In this document: piece by piece, positions 54,824-64,000 of the stretch
Layout of the letters: each line of letters opens with the position of its first letter
Numbering within the stretch: the stretch's first letter is position 1
Assembly: GCA_947496865.1 (NCBI GenBank)
Contig: CANMEE010000001.1
Span: forward strand, 1,293,501 to 1,357,500
DNA: 64,000 nt
Direction of reading: 5' to 3'
From: an uncultured Sphingomonadaceae bacterium
Lineage (GTDB): Bacteria > Pseudomonadota > Alphaproteobacteria > Sphingomonadales > Sphingomonadaceae
The notes under the pieces: generated by a model
Database searches by the model: none
What the model was told of the DNA's origin: nothing
Seen by the model: the letters and a program-made list of their open reading frames with translations, nothing else
Made by a program: the position numbers and the translations under genes

Positions 54824-55477
54824 TTACCAGCGGATAAGATGCGGTACGACAATCCGGCCGATAACAGCGCTGACCAATACCGGTAGAGTGAACCACAATC
54901 CGATATAGTAAATGTCATTAAACGGGCAAAAGATGTTGTAAGCGGCCGCACCCAAAGCACCAGATGCGATGCCGACAAGCCAGCCGGCGCGTTCCGGAGA
55001 AGTCGGCGCGCCTTGCCGCAGCCATGTGGTCAGGCCGCCACCAATAACAAGTGCTGACATCATGCTGACGGTCAGGCAGCGCAGGCCTTCGGAGGGGCGC
55101 AAAGCTTCAACCGGCGGCATGTTGATGGCGCTCATGATCGCAGCGGTTAGCGGGAACAGGGATGCCGTCACCAGCGCCCAAATCCACCCGCGATTGAGAT
55201 TGCCGACACCAGGCCGAGCCATATTGACAGCAGCCAGGGCTGTCGCAATGCCGAGCATCAAGAGCACGCCGCTGCGCAAAAAGAACATTTGATGTGCCAT
55301 GCCCATCGCCAGATCACCCCGCACACCGAGAAAGAAAGCCACACTAGAAGAGGCAGCCAGCATCAGAATTGCCGTAACCGCCATGCCGCCGGATGGCTTG
55401 AGGGTGTGGACCGGGGCAAGGTCATCGACGAGACTGTCGATCAGGCTATTGGCGCCAGCTTTTGAAATGTTACTCAT
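54824..55477 (-). CDS. NrsF-family anti-sigma factor (DUF1109), last gene of the buf operon
   Basis: A 217-residue membrane protein with six hydrophobic segments, the DUF1109/NrsF layout. Two conserved Cys are present, Cys 134 (EGLRCLTVSM) and Cys 184 (NIFCPFNDIYY), 50 residues apart, as in Caulobacter NrsF where C131 and C181 are needed for stress response (from memory). It would hold the SigF-like sigma factor inactive until metal or oxidative stress. ATG 55477 lies two bases before the sigma stop; a GTG is an alternative. Regulates the operon it belongs to by inference. Confidence 0.9.
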   Translation of the reverse strand: MSNISKAGANSLIDSLVDDLAPVHTLKPSGGMAVTAILMLAASSSVAFFLGVRGDLAMGMAHQMFFLRSGVLLMLGIATALAAVNMARPGVGNLNRGWIWALVTASLFPLTAAIMSAINMPPVEALRPSEGLRCLTVSMMSALVIGGGLTTWLRQGAPTSPERAGWLVGIASGALGAAAYNIFCPFNDIYYIGLWFTLPVLVSAVIGRIVVPHLIRW

Positions 55478-55478
55478 G

Positions 55479-56003
55479 CTATTCACTCTCGATAAGGGCG
55501 CTCATTTTTTTAAGCCCCCGATGGATATTTACTTTCACCAGTGATTCCGACTGGCCGGTTTTTGCCGCGGCTTCGGCAATGCTTAGTCCTTCTATCTTCA
55601 CCATGGCGATAACCCCGGCCTGTTTTTCCGGGATCATCCCCAGCAAGCGTTCCAGACTGACCTTGGCCGTCACGTCCTCGTCCTGCGGATCCGCGACCAG
55701 TTCTTCGTTCAACTCGCCATGTTCGTGGCGATAGATTTTGCGCAAACCATCAATCCAGCGATAGCGACCGATGGCTGCTAACCATGGGAGAAACGCCTTG
55801 GTCGGATCATAGCTCGCCCGTTTCTTGTGCAGCGAGATCAATGTTTCCTGCACCAGATCATCGACTTCCGCCGGGTTAATCTTGCGCGCATAGTATCGCC
55901 GCAGCCATTTTTCGCACTCGGTTAGCAAGCTGGTATAGCATTGCTTGTCGCCGCCTTGTGCTTTGACCATCAAATGGCGCAATGTTTCCTCATTGGCGAT
56001 CAT
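55479..56003 (-). CDS. ECF sigma factor, SigF-like
   Basis: A 174-residue ECF sigma factor. Region 2 has EVDDLVQETLISLHKKR and FLPWLAAIGRYRWIDGLRK; region 4 has MIPEKQAGVIAMVKIEGLSI followed by the helix-turn-helix AEAAAKTGQSESLVKVNIHR. It belongs to the ECF group linked to NrsF/DUF1109 anti-sigma proteins, such as Caulobacter SigF. Its stop nearly abuts the nrsF start, and doxX lies 23 bases upstream. The bufA1 promoter matches the SigF motif, so it should drive its own operon. Confidence 0.9.
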   Translation of the reverse strand: MIANEETLRHLMVKAQGGDKQCYTSLLTECEKWLRRYYARKINPAEVDDLVQETLISLHKKRASYDPTKAFLPWLAAIGRYRWIDGLRKIYRHEHGELNEELVADPQDEDVTAKVSLERLLGMIPEKQAGVIAMVKIEGLSIAEAAAKTGQSESLVKVNIHRGLKKMSALIESE

Positions 56004-56026
56004 CGCTATTCTCTCCGGTTACCAGC

Positions 56027-56467
56027 TTAGCCCAGTTTCCCGCCGACCAGTTTGTCGAGGGAGAATAGACCGCCGCCGCGTGTAATCAGGACCGCTGCAA
56101 GCGCTACCCAGATAATATGTACTGACCACCATGCTTCAGGGTAGACGAAAAACTGAATGACTAGGGTCATAACCAGCAGTCCAGCTGCGCCAAAGCGGGT
56201 TGCGAGGCCCAATACCAGCAGGATCGGGAAAAAATGTTCGGCATAGGTTGCGATCAATCCCGTAATCTCGGGAAAGGGCATGCCATATTCGTCGCGGAAC
56301 AGGTCAACGGTCAGTTCTTTCATCGTCAGAAAGCTGCCGTCTTCGACTTTGGTGCGCGCTGAGCGCCAGAAAATCCCAGCAAGCGCTACGCGGGCGAAAA
56401 GTAAGGCAATGGCTTCCGGAACAGCGCCGCTTACCATGTTAATTGCTTTTTTTATCAGACTCATCAT
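56027..56467 (-). CDS. DoxX-family membrane protein (BufD-like)
   Basis: The 146-residue protein has four transmembrane segments of the DoxX type: FARVALAGIFWRSARTKVED, ITGLIATYAEHFFPILLVLG, TRFGAAGLLVMTLVIQFF and IIWVALAAVLITRGGG. DoxX proteins often accompany MNIO/BufC genes in bufferin operons. Its exact job (redox partner or export) is unsettled. It lies six bases after the bufC stop, and 23 bases before the sigma factor gene, so it is part of the same operon. Confidence 0.8.
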   Translation of the reverse strand: MMSLIKKAINMVSGAVPEAIALLFARVALAGIFWRSARTKVEDGSFLTMKELTVDLFRDEYGMPFPEITGLIATYAEHFFPILLVLGLATRFGAAGLLVMTLVIQFFVYPEAWWSVHIIWVALAAVLITRGGGLFSLDKLVGGKLG

Positions 56468-56472
56468 ATCGG

Positions 56473-57201
56473 TTACCCCGTTGTTTTTATCATCACGCCG
56501 CTCTGGATCAGCTTGATTAAGCGCTCCATTGCAGTGTCTTCACCATCCAGTTCGATGGCAGCTGCCAAAAGGTTACCCATTGTTGAAATATTTGCAATTT
56601 TTTCCGCAATATCATGCTCTACTTGCGTGAGCGGGTGAAATAATACCGCCGCTTCCGGCCGCGCAATCATTAAAGCATCGGGCGTTTCATCCCCCAATTC
56701 GGACAGCTCAGGCGAAAGTGGCCCGGTCAGCTCGATCAGCCGCATCGCCGGATGGGCTGTGATAGCCAGACCCAGCAGACCTTCTTCATCCAGTGTAGCA
56801 ATATCGTTGAGCGCGAGCGGCATGGCCTCTGCGCTATGATAGCTTTTGATCCACGCCCATTCGATGCGCGCCAGATCAATTTCGGTTTCCTCGCTGTCGC
56901 GCTTTATAAGAAAATCGGCGAAATCCGCTGCGATACTATTCATGTCGCAGGCCAGGATATGGTCTTGTTCGATGTAATCGCGGGAAATGGCATGAAATGG
57001 TTCATGCCCCATATGCTCGCGCAATTTGGGATAGGCGTTTTCCAGCGCAACAAGCCGCGCATGAGATACGGTATTAGCATGGGCTTTGAGGCCCAAAAGC
57101 GCGCGCCCGGCATCTTCTGCAAATAGCTCATCGGGAAAATGGCTCGGCCCTTTTTGCAGGCAGGCGATAAAGCGCGATTGGCCATCAGCTAGCGAGGGCA
57201 T
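56473..57201 (-). CDS. bufC: BufC-like protein (DUF2063, putative DNA-binding-domain family)
   Basis: The 242-residue protein carries the DUF2063 domain: LADGQSRFIACLQKGPSHFP at the start, then HARLVALENAYPKLREHMGH, and SRDYIEQDHILACDMNSIAADFADFL. DUF2063 proteins are the partners of MNIO enzymes and bind the precursor peptide. The old DNA-binding label is not supported in this context. It starts inside the end of bufB (overlap 17 bases from ATG 57201; another ATG at 57213), indicating translational coupling, and is followed by doxX. Confidence 0.85.
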   Translation of the reverse strand: MPSLADGQSRFIACLQKGPSHFPDELFAEDAGRALLGLKAHANTVSHARLVALENAYPKLREHMGHEPFHAISRDYIEQDHILACDMNSIAADFADFLIKRDSEETEIDLARIEWAWIKSYHSAEAMPLALNDIATLDEEGLLGLAITAHPAMRLIELTGPLSPELSELGDETPDALMIARPEAAVLFHPLTQVEHDIAEKIANISTMGNLLAAAIELDGEDTAMERLIKLIQSGVMIKTTG

Positions 57202-58069
57202 GCTGATCCTCATTCAAAACATGGCTGCCGAGTACTGTTTCAACTTTGGCAACCTCGGCCATAAGCACATCATATGCGGGAATATCCGTGTCCCATTCAA
57301 TCAAGGTCGGTTTGGGGCCCGCGCGTTTGATAAAACGTTCATATAGCCGCCAGGTCACATTGCTGACAATCGATCCATGATCGTCGATCAGCAAAGGGCC
57401 GCTGTCATGGTCTTCCCGGGCATGGCCAGCCAGATGCATTTCGCCGACAATATCCGGATCAATGGCATCAATATAGGCTTCCATATCCAGGCCGACATTG
57501 GTGGCCGTCACTTCGACATTGTTGATATCAAATAACAGGCCGCAGCCGGATTGCTTGCAAAGCGCGGAGATGAAATCGGTCTCGCTCATTTCATCATCAC
57601 GGTAACTGAGATAGCGCGACGGGTTTTCGATCAGGATCGGTCGCTTCAGCCGGTCCTGCACTTTTCCAATTTGGGTGGAGAAATGATCGAGAGCGTCCCC
57701 CGTATAGGGAATGGGGAGCAGATCGGGGTAACGATCATGGGCATTGCCGCTCCAGCTTAAATGGTCAGAAACCATGGCTGGCTGATAGCGCTCACAGAGA
57801 TGTGCGATTTTCACAAGATCATATTGGCTCAAGCCTTCGGCCGAACCCAGCGACAATCCGACGCTGTGAAAACTCAGAGGATAGTCTCCGGCGATGGCGG
57901 TCAACCAACGATGTACTGGACCACCATCGCCGAAGTAATTCTGTGGATGCACCTCTACCCATCCGGGTTTCTTTGATCCGTCTTCTTCGGACAATACATC
58001 GTTATAATGTACTGACTTCAGACCTATGCCACCTGATGGAGGGAGGGAGTGAGACACAGGCGTGTTCAT
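57185..58069 (-). CDS. bufB: MNIO-family RiPP-modifying enzyme BufB (DUF692)
   Basis: A 294-residue TIM-barrel DUF692 enzyme. Iron-ligand motifs: SFHSVGLSLG, MVSDHLSWSGNAHDR, ILIENPSRYLSY, LLFDINNVEVTATN, EMHLAGHARED and TLIEWDTDIP. MNIO enzymes use a multinuclear iron centre and O2 to modify Cys residues in a precursor peptide, giving thiooxazoles in bufferins. ATG 58069 is chosen; a GTG 15 codons upstream is possible. It is 102 bases downstream of bufA1 and overlaps bufC. Activity on this precursor is inferred. Confidence 0.9.
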   Translation of the reverse strand: MNTPVSHSLPPSGGIGLKSVHYNDVLSEEDGSKKPGWVEVHPQNYFGDGGPVHRWLTAIAGDYPLSFHSVGLSLGSAEGLSQYDLVKIAHLCERYQPAMVSDHLSWSGNAHDRYPDLLPIPYTGDALDHFSTQIGKVQDRLKRPILIENPSRYLSYRDDEMSETDFISALCKQSGCGLLFDINNVEVTATNVGLDMEAYIDAIDPDIVGEMHLAGHAREDHDSGPLLIDDHGSIVSNVTWRLYERFIKRAGPKPTLIEWDTDIPAYDVLMAEVAKVETVLGSHVLNEDQHALAS

Positions 58070-58171
58070 AACGGATAGACCAAAATTTGAGGTTCGAGTA
58101 TTAGTAACATCCACAAAACTTAGCGTAAAATCACGTTTTGCGCCAGAGGCTTGAACGTGATGAAAGGTTGT

Positions 58172-58468
58172 TTAGCCCTTCCGCGGAACTGGCTTTGTGT
58201 TGCCTTTTTTCGCGGTCAATGAACCACCGGCTTTAACGCAAGCGCCTTTGGCCGTGTATTTCCAGGCATTGCCCTGATAATTTGCGGTTGATGTACCGGC
58301 ACAGCTTGTGCCTGGGCCAGCGGCGCAATCATTTTTGCCTTTCAGCGCAATGCCGAAACATTTTTCCTTGGCACCAGCGGCAACGGCCGTGGTTGGTGAA
58401 ATCGCGATGGTTGCGGCGGCAGCGAGGGCAGCGGCAGCGGCAGTTGCTTTGATAATAGAGTTAGACAT
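58172..58468 (-). CDS. bufA1: Bufferin precursor BufA1 (DUF2282)
   Basis: A 98-residue peptide with a signal sequence (about residues 1-31, ending TAVAA) and a mature part typical of DUF2282: [19 protein letters not shown], then [19 protein letters not shown] and KGACVKAGG. Cys are at positions 37, 48, 56 and 77. Bufferins are exported metallophores that bind copper after MNIO modification. ATG 58468 has AGAGGAAA seven bases upstream. The SigF-type promoter is 60-90 bases upstream. First gene of the operon bufA1-bufB-bufC-doxX-sigF-nrsF. Confidence 0.9.
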   Translation of the reverse strand: MSNSIIKATAAAAALAAAATIAISPTTAVAAGAKEKCFGIALKGKNDCAAGPGTSCAGTSTANYQGNAWKYTAKGACVKAGGSLTAKKGNTKPVPRKG

Positions 58469-58530
58469 TTGAGTTTCCTCTCTTGGGGTTGGGAATGACA
58501 ATGAACATGTTTGCCACGTTCAAGATGAGT

Positions 58531-58556
58531 TTCGCTGCGGCGTGCCGGTTGGTTAC
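58531..58556 (-). promoter_or_regulatory. SigF-type promoter of the buf operon
   Basis: On the minus strand, GTAACC (58556-58551) is followed after exactly 16 bases by CGAA (58534-58531). This equals the Caulobacter SigF motif GTAACC-N16-CGAA as I remember it. Transcription would start about 50-60 bases before the bufA1 ATG. Confidence 0.75.
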
Positions 58557-58662
58557 AATTGTTTTTCAAATATGATGAAAACGTGGCGCGCCATTTTTCA
58601 GAAATGGCCTTTTTCTGCTCAACACAGCGCCAAAAAAGAATCCAAATTTTTTGTCGCTAACC

Positions 58663-58690
58663 CTTGACGCACGGTGGATATGGCCCATAT
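58663..58690 (+). promoter_or_regulatory. RpoH-like promoter of groESL
   Basis: CTTGACGC (58663-58670) and CCCATAT (58684-58690) are 13 bases apart, close to the heat-shock sigma consensus CTTGAAA/CCCCATNT. The CIRCE operator begins nine bases later. Confidence 0.6.
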
Positions 58691-58698
58691 GGAGCGCG

Positions 58699-58725
58699 TT
58701 AGCACTCGACTCGTAGGAGTGCTAA
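58699..58725 (+). promoter_or_regulatory. CIRCE operator (HrcA-binding site) of groESL
   Basis: TTAGCACTC, nine bases, GAGTGCTAA: a perfect CIRCE inverted repeat about 80 bases before the groES start. HrcA repressor binding here controls groESL during heat shock. Confidence 0.95.
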
Positions 58726-58808
58726 TCCTCCAATTGAATTATTCTTGATGGCTGAAGCTAAAGGAGCGCAGCCCGCAGGAAAGAAATTTGGACAAGAAAG
58801 GGAAACAT

Positions 58809-59096
58809 ATGAAATTTCGTCCACTACATGATCGTGTTTTGGTTAGCCGCGTTGAAGCGGACACGAAAACCGCTGGCGGCATTATCATTCCTGACAGCGC
58901 TCAGGAAAAGCCATCCGAAGGTAAAGTTGTTGCTGTTGGCAATGGCTTGAAAGACGATAATGGCAAGTCAACACCGCTTGACGTCAAAAAAGGCGACAAG
59001 ATCTTGTTCGGTAAATGGTCCGGCACGGAAGTTACCGTCGAAGGCAAAGACCTGATCATCATGAAAGAAAGCGATATCCTCGGTATCATCGAGTAG
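58809..59096 (+). CDS. groES: Co-chaperonin GroES
   Basis: A 95-residue GroES. Standard segments: [20 protein letters not shown] (with the mobile loop region), [40 protein letters not shown] and [12 protein letters not shown]. It caps GroEL for protein folding. Start ATG 58809, the longer frame beginning at 58788 being non-native. A REP-like hairpin lies between groES and groEL, about 25 bases after the stop, making the gap longer than usual. Confidence 0.97.
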   Translation: MKFRPLHDRVLVSRVEADTKTAGGIIIPDSAQEKPSEGKVVAVGNGLKDDNGKSTPLDVKKGDKILFGKWSGTEVTVEGKDLIIMKESDILGIIE

Positions 59097-59119
59097 TCGC
59101 AGATTTAGAAAAACAATTT

Positions 59120-59192
59120 CCGTTAGTGCTGAGCTTGTCGAAGCACGCCAATCCGGGAAACGCCCTTTGACAAGCTCAGGGCTATTTATCGG
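59120..59192. repeat. REP-like inverted repeat between groES and groEL
   Basis: Left arm from 59120 (CCGTTAGTGCTGAGCTTGTC) and right arm to 59192 share the core CTGAGCTTGTCGAAG, inverted as CTTTGACAAGCTCAG with one mismatch. The outer parts pair less well. Same family as the copies at 15357 and 48647. Confidence 0.8.
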
Positions 59193-59227
59193 TTTGAGGA
59201 TACGGAAAGTTAGACAAAGGAAAGTAG

Positions 59228-60889
<1,662 letters not shown>

Positions 60890-60900
60890 ACAGCCAAGCC

Positions 60901-60959
60901 GTTCAGCTAAGGCTGAACCAATTAAGAGGGGCTGGAAGGAAACTTCCGGCCCTTTTTTT
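60901..60959 (+). terminator. Double hairpin and terminator after groEL
   Basis: First hairpin GTTCAGC-TAAG-GCTGAAC (60901-60918), then a terminator stem GGGCTGGAAG (60929-60938) pairing with CTTCCGGCCC (60943-60952) with one G-U pair and a GAAA loop, followed by seven T. Confidence 0.9.
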
Positions 60960-61056
60960 ATGCGCATCAATAGGCGCTGACGTCGCGATGTTTGCAAATC
61001 GGCCGGACTGTGCCATGTCGTATCCAACGTAACTTTTCGTATAAGGATCAGACGGC

Positions 61057-62913
61057 ATGACAAAATTTCTCAAGCTCCTCATCACTTCCACTACGCTCGC
61101 AGGTTTTGCGGTGGTTGCCCCGGCGATACATGCGCAAGTGCAGGACGCGGTGGTCGCCAATGTGATGGAGTCCGAGACGGAGCGCCTCAACATCTGGTTC
61201 GACAATAAGTTTGAAGAACAGCTCGCGTTTAGCCCCATCCGCCAGACCCTGTTGGGTCGCAGGACCGCTTATGATCAGATTGATGATTTTTCGCTTGAAG
61301 CCGCGGACCGCCAGCTCGCGTGGATGCGCAATGCGACGGCAGAGATGAAACGCGACTTTGATTATGAGAAGCTAATGCCGGACGCGAAAATATCCTGGGA
61401 TATGTGGCTGTTCCGGCTGGGGCAGTTTGAAGCAGGCGTGCCCTTCCGTCAGAATGATTATATCCTGCATCAATTTAACGGGCAGCAATCCTTTTTTCCG
61501 ACCTTTCTGATCAACCAACACCGGGTGGCTAGCGAGTCTGATATGCTTGCCTTTATCGAACGACTTAAAGGCAGCGCGCGGGCGCTCGATCAGTTGCTTG
61601 CACGCGCGCAAGCCAACGCGAAATCGGAAACACGTCCACCCCGCTTTGCCTATGAAGGGGTGATTGAGCAATCGCAGAAAATTACCATCGGCGCGCCTTT
61701 TGATGACGGAAAGCCGTCGGCTATATGGGAGGCGACCGAGGATAAGCTGGCGGCTTTGGTGAAGGCTGACACAATTTCTCAAGCCCGCGCGGATGAGTTG
61801 AAAGAGCAAGCACGGCTGGCGCTCACCGAAACTTTAAAACCATCCTATGATCGGATCATCGCCTGGTTCAAGCAGGATCTGCCCAATACAAAGGCCGCAT
61901 CCTTTGGTGTGTCCGAGCTGCCCAATGGCGAAGCTTTTTATAATTATCGCCTCGCCAATCAGACCACTACGGCCCTGACATCCGAAGAGATTCACAATAT
62001 TGGCCTGTCGGAAGTCACCCGCATCCGCACCGAGATGGAAGCGATCAAGGACAAGGTGAATTTCAAGGGCGATTTGCAATCCTTCTTCACCTTCTTGCGC
62101 GAAGATGATCAGTTCTATTTTTCAGAGGATGACAAAGGCGCGCAGGATTATATCGATACGGCTGAAAAGCATCTGGCATTTATAAAAACCCGCCTGCCTG
62201 ACTTTTTCGGAACCTTGCCAAAGGCCGATCTGGTCGTGAAGCGTGTAGAGCCTTTTCGCGAGCAAGACGGCGCGGCCCAGCATTATCGCTCTGGCACACC
62301 GGATGGATCGCGCCCCGGCACCTATTATGCGCATTTGTCCGACATGCGTGCCATGCCCATCCACAGTCTGGAAGTGATCGCCTATCATGAAGGCAATCCG
62401 GGCCATCATATGCAAAGCTCGATTGCGCAGGAACTGACTGGCATTCCAAAATTCCGCGCACAAGGCGGTTACATTCCGGCCTTTGGCGAAGGTTGGGCGC
62501 TTTATTCAGAACTATTGTCGAAAGAAATGGGAGCCTATGAAGATCCTTATTCCGACTTTGGCCGGCTCACGACGGAAATATGGCGCGCGATCCGGTTGGT
62601 CGTGGATACCGGACTGCACACCAAGGGCTGGAGCGAAGAAAAGGCCGTGGCATATTTTCTCGCCAATTCACCGATTCCCGAAACAGCCGTGCGCAGCGAA
62701 GTGCGGCGCTATCTGGTGATGCCGGGTCAGGCGACCAGCTACAAGATCGGTATGCTGAAAATACAGGAACTGCGGACGAAGGCTGAAAAAGAGCTTGGCG
62801 ATGATTTCGACATAAGAGGTTTCCATGACACGGTACTCGGCGGCGGATCAGTGCCTTTGAGCATATTGGAGACCATGGTTGATCAGTGGGTCACGAAGAT
62901 GAAGGCGCCTTAA
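61057..62913 (+). CDS. DUF885 exported peptidase-like protein
   Basis: A 618-residue protein with a signal peptide (FLKLLITSTTLAGFAVVAPA, then IHAQ). The C-terminal half contains the DUF885 motif YHEGNPGHHMQSSIAQELTG, a His-Glu-x-x-x-His-His-type metal site, and FGEGWALYSELLSKEMGAYE further on with a third ligand Glu. The N-terminal half has LNIWFDNKFEEQLAFSPIRQ. DUF885 proteins are predicted zinc carboxypeptidase-like enzymes, periplasmic; substrates are unknown. Monocistronic between groEL and sdaA. Confidence 0.85.
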   Translation: MTKFLKLLITSTTLAGFAVVAPAIHAQVQDAVVANVMESETERLNIWFDNKFEEQLAFSPIRQTLLGRRTAYDQIDDFSLEAADRQLAWMRNATAEMKRDFDYEKLMPDAKISWDMWLFRLGQFEAGVPFRQNDYILHQFNGQQSFFPTFLINQHRVASESDMLAFIERLKGSARALDQLLARAQANAKSETRPPRFAYEGVIEQSQKITIGAPFDDGKPSAIWEATEDKLAALVKADTISQARADELKEQARLALTETLKPSYDRIIAWFKQDLPNTKAASFGVSELPNGEAFYNYRLANQTTTALTSEEIHNIGLSEVTRIRTEMEAIKDKVNFKGDLQSFFTFLREDDQFYFSEDDKGAQDYIDTAEKHLAFIKTRLPDFFGTLPKADLVVKRVEPFREQDGAAQHYRSGTPDGSRPGTYYAHLSDMRAMPIHSLEVIAYHEGNPGHHMQSSIAQELTGIPKFRAQGGYIPAFGEGWALYSELLSKEMGAYEDPYSDFGRLTTEIWRAIRLVVDTGLHTKGWSEEKAVAYFLANSPIPETAVRSEVRRYLVMPGQATSYKIGMLKIQELRTKAEKELGDDFDIRGFHDTVLGGGSVPLSILETMVDQWVTKMKAP

Positions 62914-63027
62914 CAACAGGCAGAGGGCGCACCGCATATTGGGGATTGTCTGATGCGATTTTTTCATTGGCTCCGGCTCGGCCGCCTGCGGTAGAGCATT
63001 TCTAAATTATCGGGAGAGAAGCACGCC

Positions 63028-64000
63028 ATGGTCGCTAGCACATTTGAGCTGTTTAAAATCGGCGTCGGGCCGTCCAGTTCCCATACCATGGGACCGATGT
63101 CGGCGGCGGCCAATTTTGTGGCGCGGCTCGCCGATCAGTCGCTGCTCGATCAGGTTACGCGTATCGAAACGAAATTATTCGGCTCACTGGCGTTGACCGG
63201 GAAGGGCCATGCGACGGATCGGGCGATCCTTTTGGGGCTGTCGGGACAGATACCGGAAAATATCGAACCGGATGCGGCCGATGCCTTGGTCGATCAGATC
63301 AGAATCAGCGCGCAGATCCGATTGGGCGGCGCGCACGACATTGGCTTTGATGAGGATGTGGATCTGATTTTTGATCAGCGCAAACGGCTGGACTTTCACT
63401 CCAATGCCATGCGCTTTACCGCCTTTAACGGCGAGGAAGAGTTGGCGAGTCGCGTCTATTATTCCGTCGGCGGCGGCGCGATATTGGATGAGGACCAGAT
63501 CGGGGCCAATGACCCTGAAAGCGGCCTTTGGGATGTGCCGCATCCTTTTTGCTCAGGCGCTGATCTACTGGCAATTGCCAAGACCAAAGGCCTATGTATT
63601 GCCGATATCATGCGCAACAATGAGCGTGTCGATAAATCAGATAAAGAAATCAGTGCCGGTATAGGGCAGATATCGGATGCGATGTCCGCCTGCATCGATC
63701 GTGGGATTAAGTCGGGCGGCATATTACCGGGCGGTCTGCGCGTGAAGCGGCGCGCACCGCTCATCCATGCCCGGTTGATGGAGCGGCAGGAGCGGGCTTT
63801 GTCTGATCCACTAACGGTGCTGGATTGGGTCAACCTTTGGGCTTTGGCCGTGAATGAAGAAAACGCAGCGGGCGGCAAAGTGGTGACGGCCCCAACCAAC
63901 GGAGCGGCGGGCATCGTGCCTTCAGTGCTGCGTTTTTACGAACGCTTTTCACCCAAGGCCGATGTTGCCGGTGTTGAGACATTTCTGCTGACAGCCGCCG
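63028..64000 (+). CDS. sdaA: L-serine ammonia-lyase, cut by window end
   Basis: About 324 residues are visible before the right edge. They begin VASTFELFKIGVGPSSSHTM followed by GPMSAAANFVARL, the standard single-chain SdaA start with the Ser-rich SSSHT motif. Also visible are YYSVGGGAILDE, LPGGLRVKRRAP and VVTAPTNGAAGIVPSVLRF, near the catalytic region. The 4Fe-4S Cys ligands of the C-terminal half are partly beyond the edge. It deaminates serine to pyruvate. ATG 63028 follows GGGAGAG. The gene is incomplete only because of the window. Confidence 0.95.
   Translation, partial: MVASTFELFKIGVGPSSSHTMGPMSAAANFVARLADQSLLDQVTRIETKLFGSLALTGKGHATDRAILLGLSGQIPENIEPDAADALVDQIRISAQIRLGGAHDIGFDEDVDLIFDQRKRLDFHSNAMRFTAFNGEEELASRVYYSVGGGAILDEDQIGANDPESGLWDVPHPFCSGADLLAIAKTKGLCIADIMRNNERVDKSDKEISAGIGQISDAMSACIDRGIKSGGILPGGLRVKRRAPLIHARLMERQERALSDPLTVLDWVNLWALAVNEENAAGGKVVTAPTNGAAGIVPSVLRFYERFSPKADVAGVETFLLTAA

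Noticed and set aside
56012..56475. GGTTAC boxes near 56016 and 56469 as extra SigF promoters within the operon
   Set aside because: No TTCG partner at 16-base spacing is present at either position, so the match is only to half the motif.

Overview
The window is chromosomal DNA of an alphaproteobacterium, almost certainly a member of the Sphingomonadales. Evidence: a GapR (DUF2312) gene beside DUF1244 and pyruvate kinase; a UrcA-family protein; a COX15-type heme A synthase; a carotenoid oxygenase next to dapD; an NrsF-type anti-sigma factor; exosortase-A-associated polysaccharide genes; and the zapE-mdh-suc-lpd gene order. Coding density is high and most genes have close relatives of known family. 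No rRNA, tRNA, CRISPR array, transposase or prophage was seen. The left edge cuts a BTAD/SARP-type regulator and the right edge cuts sdaA.

Layout: 1-2.6 kb, small regulators, including an S24 repressor with a likely operator array and two small sphingomonad hypotheticals. 2.6-6.6 kb, exosortase-A-associated glycosyltransferase and O-ligase. 6.6-13 kb, dipeptide epimerase, atypical SDR, Yip1 protein, acyl-CoA synthetase and pyruvate kinase. 13.1-17.9 kb, DUF1244, gapR, ybjQ, yebC and ruvC-ruvA-(unknown gene)-ruvB. 17.9-23.4 kb, carotenoid oxygenase, dapD and pyrimidine nucleotidase, then a lipidated subtilase autotransporter. 23.4-26.8 kb, dxs and a Fur/Zur regulator bracketed by two copies of a terminal-inverted-repeat element, then a MerC-domain gene. 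26.9-29.3 kb, ctaA and rplM-rpsI. 30.5-36.9 kb, a cluster of nucleotidyltransferases, flippase, HIT hydrolase and CDP-alcohol phosphotransferase. 37.2-50.1 kb, TCA-cycle genes: sdhB, mdh, sucD, sucA, sucB and lpd, with sucC absent and an unknown exported-protein gene in its usual position. 50.2-54.8 kb, amidase, PepSY protein, TRIC channel and SppA. 54.8-58.5 kb, a bufferin (BufA1/BufB/BufC) metallophore operon ending in its own ECF sigma factor and anti-sigma factor. 58.6-60.9 kb, groESL with CIRCE. 61-64 kb, DUF885 peptidase-like protein and sdaA.

The most interesting items are: (1) the self-contained bufferin/SigF/NrsF operon with a promoter matching the SigF motif; (2) AT-richer unknown genes placed by start/stop overlap inside ruvAB and the mdh-suc cluster; (3) two copies of a roughly 210-236 bp inverted-repeat element flanking dxs-fur; (4) three REP-like hairpins, each sitting inside a housekeeping operon; (5) a nucleotidyltransferase/CDP-alcohol/flippase cluster that could make an uncharacterised envelope headgroup. 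All functional statements come from reading motifs in the translated sequence and from family knowledge; no database search was run.
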